From: Alphaproteobacteria bacterium HGW-Alphaproteobacteria-1
GTDB lineage: Bacteria; Pseudomonadota; Alphaproteobacteria; Rhodobacterales; Rhodobacteraceae
Direction: 5' to 3'
Assembly: GCA_002842985.1 (NCBI GenBank)
Contig: PHEQ01000013.1
Coordinates: 1-64,000 of the forward strand
Length of the DNA: 64,000 nucleotides
Position 1 is the stretch's first letter. Each line of letters begins with the position of its first letter. A program made the position numbers and the translations under genes. Below the pieces are notes generated by a model. The model made no database searches and was not told the DNA's origin. It was given only the letters and a program-made list of their open reading frames with translations. This document shows positions 24,716-32,739 of this stretch, in pieces.

Positions 24716-26829
24716 CCCCATTCGACAGTTTCGCGATGCTCGACTGGTCGAGCGGCAACGATACCGGGCCGCGCCCGCGCCGCGATGCGATCTGGCTGGG
24801 ATGCGTGCGCGGTGGGGCAGAAGAGACCCCGCGCTACCTGCGCAACCGGGTGGAGGCGGAGGCGGCGCTGGTTGATCTGATCGAGACCGAGCGCGCGGCG
24901 GGGCGCCGTCTGTTCATCGGGTGCGATTTCCCCTTCGGCTTTCCGAAGCGATTCGCGCGGGCACTGACCGGGTGCGATAACCCGTTTGCCGTCTGGGACT
25001 GGCTGGAGGCGCGGATCGAGGATGCCCCGCGCGCCAATAACCGCTTCGACGTGGCGGGCGAGATCAACGCGCGGTTTCCCGGCGTGGGGCCGTTCTGGTT
25101 CAACGGTCTCAAGCGTGAGATAGCGGGCCTGCCGCGCCGCGACACGCGGGCGGGCCATGGCCTGCCCGACCGGCGGTGCGCCGATGAGGGTGCGCCCGGA
25201 TCGTTCAGCGCCTGGCAAATGGGCGGCGCGGGGGCCGTCGGCGGGCAGGTGCTGATCGGGCTGCCGGTGCTCAATCGGCTGCGGCGGCGCTTTGCGGGTC
25301 AGGTGGCGGTCTGGCCGTTCGAGGGGATGGACGCGCCGGTGGCGCTGGTCGAGGTCTGGCCGGGGCTGATCAACAGGGCCGTCAAGCGCGCCGAGGCCGG
25401 GGGCGGCATCCGCGACGCGCATCAGGTGCGGCTGATGGCGCGGGGACTTGCCCGCTTGCCTCATGCCCGTCTCGCCGCCATGCTGGCGGTGGAGGCCCCG
25501 GAGGCCCCTGAGGAGGGATGGATTTTCGGCCTTGGCCACGAGGAGGAGCTGATGCGCGCCTGCGACGACACGCTGAAACCACCGCCGCTGCGGAACGACT
25601 GTTTCGCGCTGCCTGCGGGGGTGGAGTGGACGCCGGTGGACGATGCGCTTGCGCTGCTGCGCGACCGGCTGCGCGCGGTGGTGGGGCAGGAGGTCTTGCC
25701 GCTGGCCCAAGCGGCGGGGCGGGTGTTGACGGCGCCGGTGGTGGCGCGGCGGGCGAACCCGCCGGAGGCGAATACGGCGGTGGATGGGTATGGGTTTGCC
25801 CATGACAGTCTTGGCGAGGGCGATCAGGTCTTGCCGCTCGCCTCGGGCCGCGCGGCGGCGGGGGTGCCCTATCCCGGCGCGGTGCCGCAGGGATATGCGG
25901 TGCGGGTGCTGACCGGGGCCGCGCTGCCCGAGGGGGTGGACACGGTCATCCTGCAAGAGGATGTGACGCTGGGCGAGGGGCGCATCGCCTTTCGCGGCGG
26001 TCTGAAGCGCGGGGCCAACACAAGGCGCGCGGGCGAGGACGTGGCGGCAGGCGCGACCGTGCTGGAGACGGGCCGCGTGCTGACGCCTGCCGATCTGGCG
26101 CTGTGTGCCGCCGTGGGGCTGGCCGATCTGCCGGTGTTCAAGCGACTGCGCGTGGCAGTGATCTCGACCGGGGATGAGCTGGTGGAGCCGGGAGAGCCCG
26201 CACGCGTGGGACAGATTTACGATGCCAATCGTCCCATGCTGACAGCCCTCGCGCAGCAGATGGGCTATGATGTGCTGGACCTTGGCCGGGTGGCCGATGA
26301 TCGCGCCGCCCTGCGCGCCGCCCTTGACCGGGGTGCGGCGCAGGCGGATGTGATCCTGACCTCGGGCGGGGCCTCCTCGGGGGATGAGGATCACGTATCG
26401 GCCCTTTTGAACGAGGCGGGGGCGATGGCCGAATGGCGCATCGCGCTCAAGCCCGGGCGGCCTCTGGCGCTGGGCATGTGGGGCGGCGCGCCGGTCTTTG
26501 GCCTGCCGGGCAACCCGGTGGCGGCGCTGGTCTGCACGCTCATTTTCGCGCGGCCCGCGATGGCGGTGCTGTCGGGGGCCGAATGGCGCGAACCGCAGGG
26601 CTTTGACGTGCCCGCCGCATTCGAGAAGCGCAAGAAGCCGGGCCGACGCGAATACCTGCGCGCGCGCATCCGGGATGGCCGGGCGGAGGTGTTCAAATCC
26701 GAAGGTTCCGGTCGCATCAGCGGGTTGAGCTGGGCCGAGGGGCTGGTGGAATTGCCCGATGCAGCGGCGGACATCCGGCCCGGAGATCCGGTGCGCTATC
26801 TCCCCTTTGCCAGTTTTCTTGGCGGATGA
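24712..26829 (+). CDS. moeA: Molybdopterin molybdotransferase MoeA with an extra N-terminal domain
   Basis: A 705-aa protein, much longer than usual MoeA (about 400 aa). Residues about 305-705 are a complete MoeA that inserts molybdenum into adenylylated molybdopterin: ANTAVDGYGFAHDSL, GAALPEGVDTVILQEDV, GANTRRAGEDV, AVISTGDELVEPG, LTSGGASSGDEDHV and VFGLPGNPVAAL. Residues 1-300 form a separate domain with acidic positions in AMLDWSSGND, FIGCDFPFGFP, LVEVWPGLIN and IRDAHQVRL. This spacing recalls RNase H-fold DUF429-type proteins, though I cannot assign it firmly. There is no stop or internal start signal between the parts. The frame overlaps mobB and bciA by 4 nt each. Confidence 0.88.
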   Translation: MTPFDSFAMLDWSSGNDTGPRPRRDAIWLGCVRGGAEETPRYLRNRVEAEAALVDLIETERAAGRRLFIGCDFPFGFPKRFARALTGCDNPFAVWDWLEARIEDAPRANNRFDVAGEINARFPGVGPFWFNGLKREIAGLPRRDTRAGHGLPDRRCADEGAPGSFSAWQMGGAGAVGGQVLIGLPVLNRLRRRFAGQVAVWPFEGMDAPVALVEVWPGLINRAVKRAEAGGGIRDAHQVRLMARGLARLPHARLAAMLAVEAPEAPEEGWIFGLGHEEELMRACDDTLKPPPLRNDCFALPAGVEWTPVDDALALLRDRLRAVVGQEVLPLAQAAGRVLTAPVVARRANPPEANTAVDGYGFAHDSLGEGDQVLPLASGRAAAGVPYPGAVPQGYAVRVLTGAALPEGVDTVILQEDVTLGEGRIAFRGGLKRGANTRRAGEDVAAGATVLETGRVLTPADLALCAAVGLADLPVFKRLRVAVISTGDELVEPGEPARVGQIYDANRPMLTALAQQMGYDVLDLGRVADDRAALRAALDRGAAQADVILTSGGASSGDEDHVSALLNEAGAMAEWRIALKPGRPLALGMWGGAPVFGLPGNPVAALVCTLIFARPAMAVLSGAEWREPQGFDVPAAFEKRKKPGRREYLRARIRDGRAEVFKSEGSGRISGLSWAEGLVELPDAAADIRPGDPVRYLPFASFLGG

Positions 26830-27770
26830 CGGCGCGGGTTCTGGTTCTGGGGCCCACGGGGACCATCGGGCGCGCGGTGGTGGCCGCCCTTCTGGCCGAC
26901 GGGCGCGCGGCGCATTGCCTGCTCCGGCCCCATCATGCCGGGGGCAGTCACGGCCTGCCGGAGCGGGCGGCGCTGCATTTCGGCTCGGTGGCCGGGGCGC
27001 TGACGGAGAGCGGGGCGGAGGCGGTGATATGCTGCATGGCCTCGCGCAGCGGATCACCGGCGGATGCCTGGGCGGTCGATCACGCCGCAACCGTCGCGGC
27101 CATAGAAGCGGCGCAAAAGCACGGCGCGCACTTCGTTCTGCTGTCTGCGATCTGCGTTCAGCGGCCGCTGCTGGCCTTTCAGCATGCCAAGCTTGCGGCA
27201 GAGGCGGCGCTTGCGGCCTCGGGGCTGCGCTATTCCGTCGTGCGCCCGACCGCCTATTTCAAGTCGCTTTCGGGGCAGGTTGCGCGGCTGCAGGCGGGCA
27301 AGCCGTTTCTGCTCTTCGGCGACGGACGGCTGACGGCGTGCAAGCCGATCTCTGACGGGGATCTTGCGCGCTATCTTGTGGGGTGTCTCGACGATCCGGA
27401 CAGGTGGAACCGGGTGCTGCCCATCGGCGGGCCGGGACCGGCCATCACGCCCCTTGCGCAGGGCGGGATGCTGTTTGCCGCGCTGGGCCTCAAGCCGCGT
27501 TATGCCCGCGTGCCGGTGCGGATGATGGACGCGATCGTGGGCGCGCTGGCCCTTGGCGGGCGGGTGAGCGGGCGGCTGGCGCAAAAGGCCGAACTGGCAC
27601 GGATCGGGCGATACTATGCGACCGAGTCGATGCTGGTGCTTGACCCCGAAACCGGGCGCTATGATGCGGCAGCCACGCCCGAGACCGGGACCGAGACGCT
27701 GGAGGAGTTCTATGCGCGGCTGGCGCGCGGCGAGCTCAGCGTCGCGCTCGGGGAACATTCGGTGTTCTAG
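26826..27770 (+). CDS. bciA: Divinyl (proto)chlorophyllide 8-vinyl-reductase-like protein (BciA)
   Basis: A 314-aa atypical short-chain dehydrogenase/NmrA-like protein with the NADP motif LVLGPTGTIGRAVV. Segments typical of BciA/DVR are AHFVLLSAICVQRPLLAFQ, AKLAAEAALAASGLRYSVV, RPTAYFKSLSGQVARLQAG and FGDGRLTACKPISDGDLARY. BciA reduces the 8-vinyl group during bacteriochlorophyll a synthesis, so the strain or its ancestor may be an aerobic anoxygenic phototroph. No other photosynthesis gene is in the window. It ends the molybdenum-cofactor operon by a 4-nt overlap with moeA. A function outside phototrophy cannot be excluded. Confidence 0.82.
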   Translation: MTARVLVLGPTGTIGRAVVAALLADGRAAHCLLRPHHAGGSHGLPERAALHFGSVAGALTESGAEAVICCMASRSGSPADAWAVDHAATVAAIEAAQKHGAHFVLLSAICVQRPLLAFQHAKLAAEAALAASGLRYSVVRPTAYFKSLSGQVARLQAGKPFLLFGDGRLTACKPISDGDLARYLVGCLDDPDRWNRVLPIGGPGPAITPLAQGGMLFAALGLKPRYARVPVRMMDAIVGALALGGRVSGRLAQKAELARIGRYYATESMLVLDPETGRYDAAATPETGTETLEEFYARLARGELSVALGEHSVF

Positions 27771-27778
27771 AGCATGTT

Positions 27779-27873
27779 GCTCAAAAGTGGGAACCGGTTT
27801 TGAGCTTCTCGAACATGCGAAATCAATAAGTTAGAGCATGTCGTGTGAATTCGAATGAACGCGACATGCTCTA
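27779..27873. repeat. Two palindromic repeats after bciA
   Basis: The first hairpin has arms GCTCAAAA (27779-27786) and TTTTGAGC (27798-27805) around a GGAACCGG centre; AAAAGTGG-AACCGGTTTT words recur in alphaproteobacterial intergenic DNA. The second has 12-nt arms TAGAGCATGTCG (27832-27843) and its complement (27862-27873). AGAGCATG also begins at 27770, immediately before the first hairpin, so the unit looks partly duplicated. Confidence 0.75.
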
Positions 27874-27937
27874 GGGGGCGCTGCCCCCGTCGCGCATCCG
27901 CGCGCCTCCCCCGGGATATTTCCGGCCAGAAGAAGCG
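27873..27937. repeat. 65-nt intergenic repeat, copy 2
   Basis: Matches 21524-21588 at 63 of 65 positions. It starts with the GGGGGC/GCCCCC hairpin (27874-27888) and ends 5 nt before the glpR stop codon region, between the convergent bciA and glpR genes. Confidence 0.85.
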
Positions 27938-27942
27938 GTGGA

Positions 27943-28716
27943 TCAGGCGCCTTCGGGTCGCGTGACATGGATATGGGTGTCCCATCTCGCGCAGGCCTCG
28001 GTCAGGGCGGGCGGCAGTGGTGCGTCGGTGAAGACGTGATCGACGTCGCGCAGCGAGCCGATGCGCACCGGCGCGCTGCGCTGGAACTTGGAGGTGTCGG
28101 CCACCAGCATCACCTCGCGCGAGCGTTTGAGCAGGGTCTGGCCCACAAGCACCTCCTGGATGTCGAAATCGAGCATGTCGCCGTCCTCGTCGAGGGCCGA
28201 GCAGCCGAGAATGGCGTGGTCGAACTTGAAATTCTCGATGGCGCGCGCGGTCAGGTGGCCGACCAGCCCGTTATCGGAGCGCCGGAGCGCGCCGCCCGCC
28301 AGCACGATCTCGCAATCGGGATTGGCCGAGAGGATGCGCGCCACGTTCATGTTGTTGGTCACGACCATCAGGTTGCGGTGGTCGATGAGGGCCTGGGCCA
28401 CCGCCTCGGTCGTGGTGCCGATATCGAGGAAGATCGAGCAATCCTCGGGGATGGCTGCCGCGCAGGCGCGCCCGATCGCCACCTTCGCGGGCTCGTTGAG
28501 GCGGCGGCGCTCCTCGTAGAGGATATTGGTCACACCCGAGGGCAGGATCGCGCCGCCATGCACGCGCTCGAGCTTGCCGGCATTGGCCAGTTCCGTGAGG
28601 TCGCGGCGGATGGTCTGGACGGTGACGCTGAAGCGTTCGGCGAGGTCCTCGACCATGACCTTGCCCTCGGCGCGGGCGATCTCGAGGATATCGGGTTGGC
28701 GAAAGGTCTGGGACAT
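27943..28716 (-). CDS. glpR: DeoR/GlpR-family transcriptional regulator
   Basis: A 257-aa repressor. The N-terminal DeoR helix-turn-helix spans residues about 5-55 (ILEIARAEGKVMVEDLAERF, VTVQTIRRDLTELANAGKLE, RVHGGA). The C-terminal DeoRC sugar-phosphate sensor has IFLDIGTTTEAVAQAL and VMLVADTSKFQRSAPVRIGS. It is divergent from glpD, so it most likely represses the glycerol operon and responds to glycerol-3-phosphate. A 14-bp palindrome and a TATGTTCG half-site, which resembles the E. coli GlpR box, lie in the shared 272-nt region. The longer upstream frame is rejected in favour of MSQTFRQPD. Confidence 0.88.
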   Translation of the reverse strand: MSQTFRQPDILEIARAEGKVMVEDLAERFSVTVQTIRRDLTELANAGKLERVHGGAILPSGVTNILYEERRRLNEPAKVAIGRACAAAIPEDCSIFLDIGTTTEAVAQALIDHRNLMVVTNNMNVARILSANPDCEIVLAGGALRRSDNGLVGHLTARAIENFKFDHAILGCSALDEDGDMLDFDIQEVLVGQTLLKRSREVMLVADTSKFQRSAPVRIGSLRDVDHVFTDAPLPPALTEACARWDTHIHVTRPEGA

Positions 28717-28910
28717 GGTGGGCCTGTTCTGGAATGTTGCTCGATTATGTTCGGTTTCGTGCCGCGTGCAAGCGCGCGCGCGCGATTCGGGACATTTCCT
28801 GTCGTTTGACGTAGCGTCGCCTTTGCGATGCTTGCCGAGCGGGGTGTCGGAGGGCACCGGCATGTTGCGAAAGCCTATTCATCCGTGATTTTCATGCGGA
28901 AAGGAAATAA

Positions 28911-28924
28911 AACGAACTTTCGTT
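28911..28924. promoter_or_regulatory. Putative GlpR operator
   Basis: AACGAA-CT-TTCGTT is a perfect 14-bp palindrome, 65 nt upstream of the glpD start. A second candidate half-site, TATGTTCG at 28746-28753, lies just upstream of glpR and resembles the E. coli GlpR consensus half. Assignment to GlpR is inferred from position. Confidence 0.5.
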
Positions 28925-28988
28925 CTTGACTGTAGCGCCCGAAGGATGCTTCGTTTGCGTTCATAACGCCGGGAAGAGGGATCGAAAC

Positions 28989-30575
28989 GTGGAGCGAGTC
29001 GAGAGCGATACCCTTGATCTCTTCGTGATCGGCGGTGGCATCAACGGATGCGGCATCGCACGCGACGCGGCCGGTCGGGGCCTTTCGGTGATGCTGGCCG
29101 AGATGGGCGATCTGGCCTCGGCCACCTCTTCGGCCTCGACCAAGCTCTTTCATGGCGGGTTGCGTTATCTCGAATATTTCGAATTCCGCCTCGTGCGCGA
29201 GGCGCTGGTGGAGCGCGAGGTGCTGTTGCGCGCCATGCCGCATATCTCCTGGCCGATGCGCTTTGTGCTGCCCTATCACCGCGACATGCGGTTCGAGGGC
29301 GAAACGCCGACATCGCGGCTTCTGTCGATGGTCATGCCCTGGATGCGCGGGCGCAGGCCCGCCTGGCTGATCCGGCTGGGGCTTTTGCTTTATGACAGCA
29401 TGGGCGGACGAAAGATCCTGCCTGCCACGCGCACGCTTGATCTGGCGGGCAGTCCCGAGGGGGCGCCGCTTCGGGACAAGTTCGCGCGTGCCTTCGAATA
29501 TTCCGATTGCTGGATCGAGGACAGCCGCCTTGTCGTGCTCAACGCCCGCGACGCCGAGGCGCGGGGTGGGGTGATCCGCACCCGCACCCGTGTGGTGGCG
29601 GCTGAACGGGCGGGCGATCTCTGGCGGATCACGCTGGAGGCGGGCGGCGCGCGCGAGGTGGTGCGGGCGCGCGCGCTGGTGAATGCGGCCGGGCCATGGG
29701 TGCGCGACGTGATCGGCGGGGTGCTGCGGCTCAACTCGACCGAAGGCGTGCGGCTGGTGCGGGGCAGCCATATCGTCACGCGCAGGCTGTTTGACCATGA
29801 CAAATGCTATTTCTTTCAAGGCTCTGACGGGCGGATCATCTTCGCCATTCCTTACGAGGGCGACTTTACCCTGATCGGCACCACGGATGCCGAACATGAG
29901 AACGCCGATGCGCGCCCTGAATGCACCCCGGAGGAGGCGGCCTATCTTTGCCGGTTCGCCAGCGAGTATTTCAAGGGGCCCGTGACCGAGGCCGATATCG
30001 TCTGGACCTATTCGGGCGTGCGTCCGCTTTATGATGACGGGGCGAAATCGGCGACGGCGGCGACGCGCGATTATGTGTTGTCGCTCGACGAGGGCGGCGC
30101 GCCGCTGCTCAATGTATTCGGTGGCAAGATCACAACCTACCGGCGGCTGGCCGAGGCGGCGCTGGCGCGGCTCGCGCCGCATTTTCCGCGCGCGGGCGGG
30201 GACTGGACGGCGGGTGTGGCGCTGCCTGGCGGGGATTTCGCCGTTGACGGGTTCGAGGCGCTGGTGGACAGTCTGGCACAGGCCTATCCGTTCCTGTCGG
30301 CAGATCATGCGCGGCGGCTGGTGCGGGCCTACGGGACGGAGGCGGCGGAACTGCTGGGCGATGCGCGGCAGATGTCCGATCTGGGCCGCGAGTTTGGCGC
30401 GACGCTGACCGAGGCGGAGGTGCGCTGGCAGATGCGCCACGAATACGCGCGCGAGGCGGCGGATGTGGTCTGGCGGCGCACACGGCTGGGGCTGAAGATG
30501 ACCGAGACCCAGATCGCCGCGCTCGACGACTGGATGCGGGCGGACGCGACACAAACAGGGAGGGCACGCGCGTGA
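28989..30575 (+). CDS. glpD: Glycerol-3-phosphate dehydrogenase (FAD, aerobic)
   Basis: A 528-aa flavoenzyme oxidising glycerol-3-phosphate to dihydroxyacetone phosphate at the inner membrane, feeding electrons to quinone. The FAD-binding dinucleotide fold is FVIGGGINGCGIARDAAGRG near the N-terminus, followed by SSASTKLFHGGLRYLEYFEF. The substrate domain has VFGGKITTYRRLAEAALARL, and a C-terminal helical DAO_C domain begins near residue 390. A GTG start at 28989 is preferred: it follows GGGAAGAGGG at good spacing, whereas the upstream ATG at 28926 lacks one and would add an unrelated 21 residues. It opens the glp operon and overlaps glpS by 4 nt. Confidence 0.93.
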   Translation: MERVESDTLDLFVIGGGINGCGIARDAAGRGLSVMLAEMGDLASATSSASTKLFHGGLRYLEYFEFRLVREALVEREVLLRAMPHISWPMRFVLPYHRDMRFEGETPTSRLLSMVMPWMRGRRPAWLIRLGLLLYDSMGGRKILPATRTLDLAGSPEGAPLRDKFARAFEYSDCWIEDSRLVVLNARDAEARGGVIRTRTRVVAAERAGDLWRITLEAGGAREVVRARALVNAAGPWVRDVIGGVLRLNSTEGVRLVRGSHIVTRRLFDHDKCYFFQGSDGRIIFAIPYEGDFTLIGTTDAEHENADARPECTPEEAAYLCRFASEYFKGPVTEADIVWTYSGVRPLYDDGAKSATAATRDYVLSLDEGGAPLLNVFGGKITTYRRLAEAALARLAPHFPRAGGDWTAGVALPGGDFAVDGFEALVDSLAQAYPFLSADHARRLVRAYGTEAAELLGDARQMSDLGREFGATLTEAEVRWQMRHEYAREAADVVWRRTRLGLKMTETQIAALDDWMRADATQTGRARA

Positions 30576-31603
30576 CGCTGACGCTTGAGGGGGTTTCCAA
30601 GGTTGTGAACGGGCAGGTGCATATCCACCCGACCGACCTTACGCTTGCGCCCGGCACCATGAACGTGCTGCTGGGGCCGACGCTGTCGGGCAAGACCTCG
30701 CTCATGCGGCTGATGGCGGGGCTTGATGCGCCCGGCTCGGGGCGGATCCTGTGGCAGGGGCAGGACGTGACGGGGATGCGGGTGCAGGATCGCGCGGTGG
30801 CGATGGTCTATCAGCAATTCATCAATTACCCCTCGATGACCGTCTACGACAACATCGCCTCGCCCCTGCGGCTTCAGGGCAAGGGCCGGGACGAGATCGA
30901 GCGTGCCGTGCAGGAGACCGCCGCGCTGATGCAACTCACGCCGATGCTGGACCGCCGCCCGCTGGAGCTGTCGGGCGGGCAGCAGCAGCGTTGCGCGCTG
31001 GCGCGCGCGCTGGTGAAGGGGGCGGGGCTGGTGCTGCTGGATGAGCCGCTGGCCAATCTCGACTACAAGCTGCGCGAGGAGTTGCGCGCCGAGATCCCGC
31101 GCATCTTCGAGGCGGCGGGCAGCATTTTCGTCTATGCCACGACCGAGCCGGAGGAGGCGCTGCTATTGGGTGGCAACACGGCCACGCTGTGGGAGGGGCG
31201 GGTCACGCAGTTCGGGTCCACGCCGGAAGTTTACCGCCAACCGCGCGACGCCACCACGGCGCGCGTCTTCAGCGATCCGCCGATGAATTTCCTGACCGTG
31301 ACCAAGGCGGGCAACAGCATCGGCTTTGGCGACGGGCAGGAGGTGCCCGCAATCGGAAGTCTGGCGGCGCTGGCCGATGGGCGTTATCTGGCCGGGTTCA
31401 GGCCCAACCACCTCCAGATCGACCGGCCGGAGGGGACGGCGATGGCATTCGAGGCGCGGCTCCGGGTGACCGAGATCACCGGCTCCGAGACCTTTGTGCA
31501 TCTCGACGCGGCGCTGCGGGTCTGGCTCGATCCGGCGCATGTCTACGTGTTTTCGACCGATGGCGCGCTGGTGGCCCCTGCCGCCTATGCGCACGCGGCC
31601 TGA
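30572..31603 (+). CDS. glpS: Glycerol ABC transporter ATP-binding protein GlpS
   Basis: A 343-aa ABC ATPase of the sugar-import (MalK-like) class. Walker A is GPTLSGKT (residues 35-42), the signature LSGGQQQR begins at 133, and Walker B is LVLLDEP (153-159). A C-terminal TOBE-like domain follows residue 240. The gene set ATPase-ATPase-permease-permease-small protein-binding protein matches the glpSTPQUV glycerol importer described in Rhizobium. It overlaps glpD by 4 nt and precedes the second ATPase gene by 9 nt. Two different ATPases probably form a heterodimer. Confidence 0.9.
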   Translation: MTLTLEGVSKVVNGQVHIHPTDLTLAPGTMNVLLGPTLSGKTSLMRLMAGLDAPGSGRILWQGQDVTGMRVQDRAVAMVYQQFINYPSMTVYDNIASPLRLQGKGRDEIERAVQETAALMQLTPMLDRRPLELSGGQQQRCALARALVKGAGLVLLDEPLANLDYKLREELRAEIPRIFEAAGSIFVYATTEPEEALLLGGNTATLWEGRVTQFGSTPEVYRQPRDATTARVFSDPPMNFLTVTKAGNSIGFGDGQEVPAIGSLAALADGRYLAGFRPNHLQIDRPEGTAMAFEARLRVTEITGSETFVHLDAALRVWLDPAHVYVFSTDGALVAPAAYAHAA

Positions 31604-31612
31604 GGGGGGAAG

Positions 31613-32600
31613 ATGGCGAAGATCACGCTCGACAATCTGGCGCATAGCTATCTCGACAATCCGTCCTCCGATGCGGATTGGGCGCTCAAGCAGCTTGATC
31701 ATGTCTGGGGCGATGGTGAGGCCTATGCCCTGCTTGGCGCCTCGGGCTGCGGCAAGTCCACGCTTCTCAATATCATTTCCGGCCTCTTGCGGCCTTCGCG
31801 CGGGCGCATCCTGTTTGGCGACGAGGACGTGACCGATCAGCCCACGGCCGCGCGCAACATCGCGCAGGTGTTCCAGTTTCCGGTGGTCTACGATACCATG
31901 ACCGTGCGCGAGAACCTCGCCTTTCCGCTGCGCAATCGCGGCGCGGAGCCGGGCTATATCGCGGGCCGCGTGCAGGCGATTGCCGCGATGATCGGCATGG
32001 AGGCGGAGCTTGACCGCAAGGCGCGGGGGCTGACGGCCGATGCCAAGCAGAAGATCAGCCTCGGGCGCGGCATGGTGCGCGAGGACGTGAATGCGCTGCT
32101 CTTTGACGAGCCGTTGACGGTGATCGACCCGCATATGAAATGGGAACTCAGGACGCAGCTCAAGGCGCTGCATCACGAGTTCGGCCATACCATGATCTAT
32201 GTCACCCATGATCAGACCGAGGCGTTGACCTTCGCCGACAAGGTGGTGGTGATGCATGAGGGGCGCGTGGTGCAGATGGGCACACCGCAGGAGTTGTTCG
32301 AGCGGCCCGCGCATACGTTCGTGGGCTATTTCATCGGCTCTCCGGGCATGAACCTTTTGCCCGCGCAGGTCGAGGGGACGCGCGCGCGGGTGGCGGGTCC
32401 GCGTGACGCGGATCGAGGATGTGGGCCGCCACCGCATCGCGCGGCTCGATTTCGACGGGCAGGCGATCAACGCCATCCTGCCCGAGGGTGACGCCCTGCC
32501 CGGCGACGGCGTGCGCGCGCGCTTCGCCCCCGGTGCTGTCAATGTCTATGTCGATGACTGGCGCCTCGTGCCGACACAGGCCCTCGAGGAGGCATCATGA
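31613..32600 (+). pseudogene. glpT: Glycerol ABC transporter ATP-binding protein GlpT, frameshifted near the C-terminus
   Basis: Residues 1-262 are normal: Walker A GASGCGKST (42-50), a weak signature region (TADAKQKISLGRG, about 141-153) and Walker B ALLFDEP (161-167). After GTRARVAG at about 32399 the reading frame changes; the proper C-terminus (RIEDVGRHRIARLDFDGQAI and on to the stop at 32600) continues in another frame. By family comparison some 35-50 residues of the TOBE domain between these points are also missing, so this looks like a deletion of a length not divisible by three. The unshifted frame would stop at 32491, giving 292 aa with an aberrant tail. The nucleotide-binding domain is complete, so partial function is possible. 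Confidence 0.8.
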
Positions 32601-32617
32601 TGGCTCGGGTTTCAGAC

Positions 32618-32683
32618 GTCATCCTCGGGCTTGACCCGAGGATCGCTTCGGGCGGAGATCCGCGGGTCAAGCCCGAGGATGAC
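32618..32683. repeat. Inverted pair of a 27-nt palindromic repeat
   Basis: The repeat (GTCATCCTCGGG plus CTTGACCCGAGGATC) occupies 32618-32644, and an inverted, slightly shorter match occupies about 32657-32683. Each unit is itself near-palindromic. The unit at 32618 is identical over 27 nt to the inverted copy at 34823-34849. The pair lies between glpT and the glpP ribosome-binding site. Confidence 0.85.
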
Positions 32684-32739
32684 GGCGCGTTCGGCTATGA
32701 CGCCGCCATGAAACGAACCCGCAGCGAGGAGGCCGCCTG

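Noticed and set aside
24526-27090. Antisense open frame of 854 codons across mobB, moeA and bciA
   Set aside because: Low-complexity Arg/Pro/His text and complete overlap with well-recognised genes.
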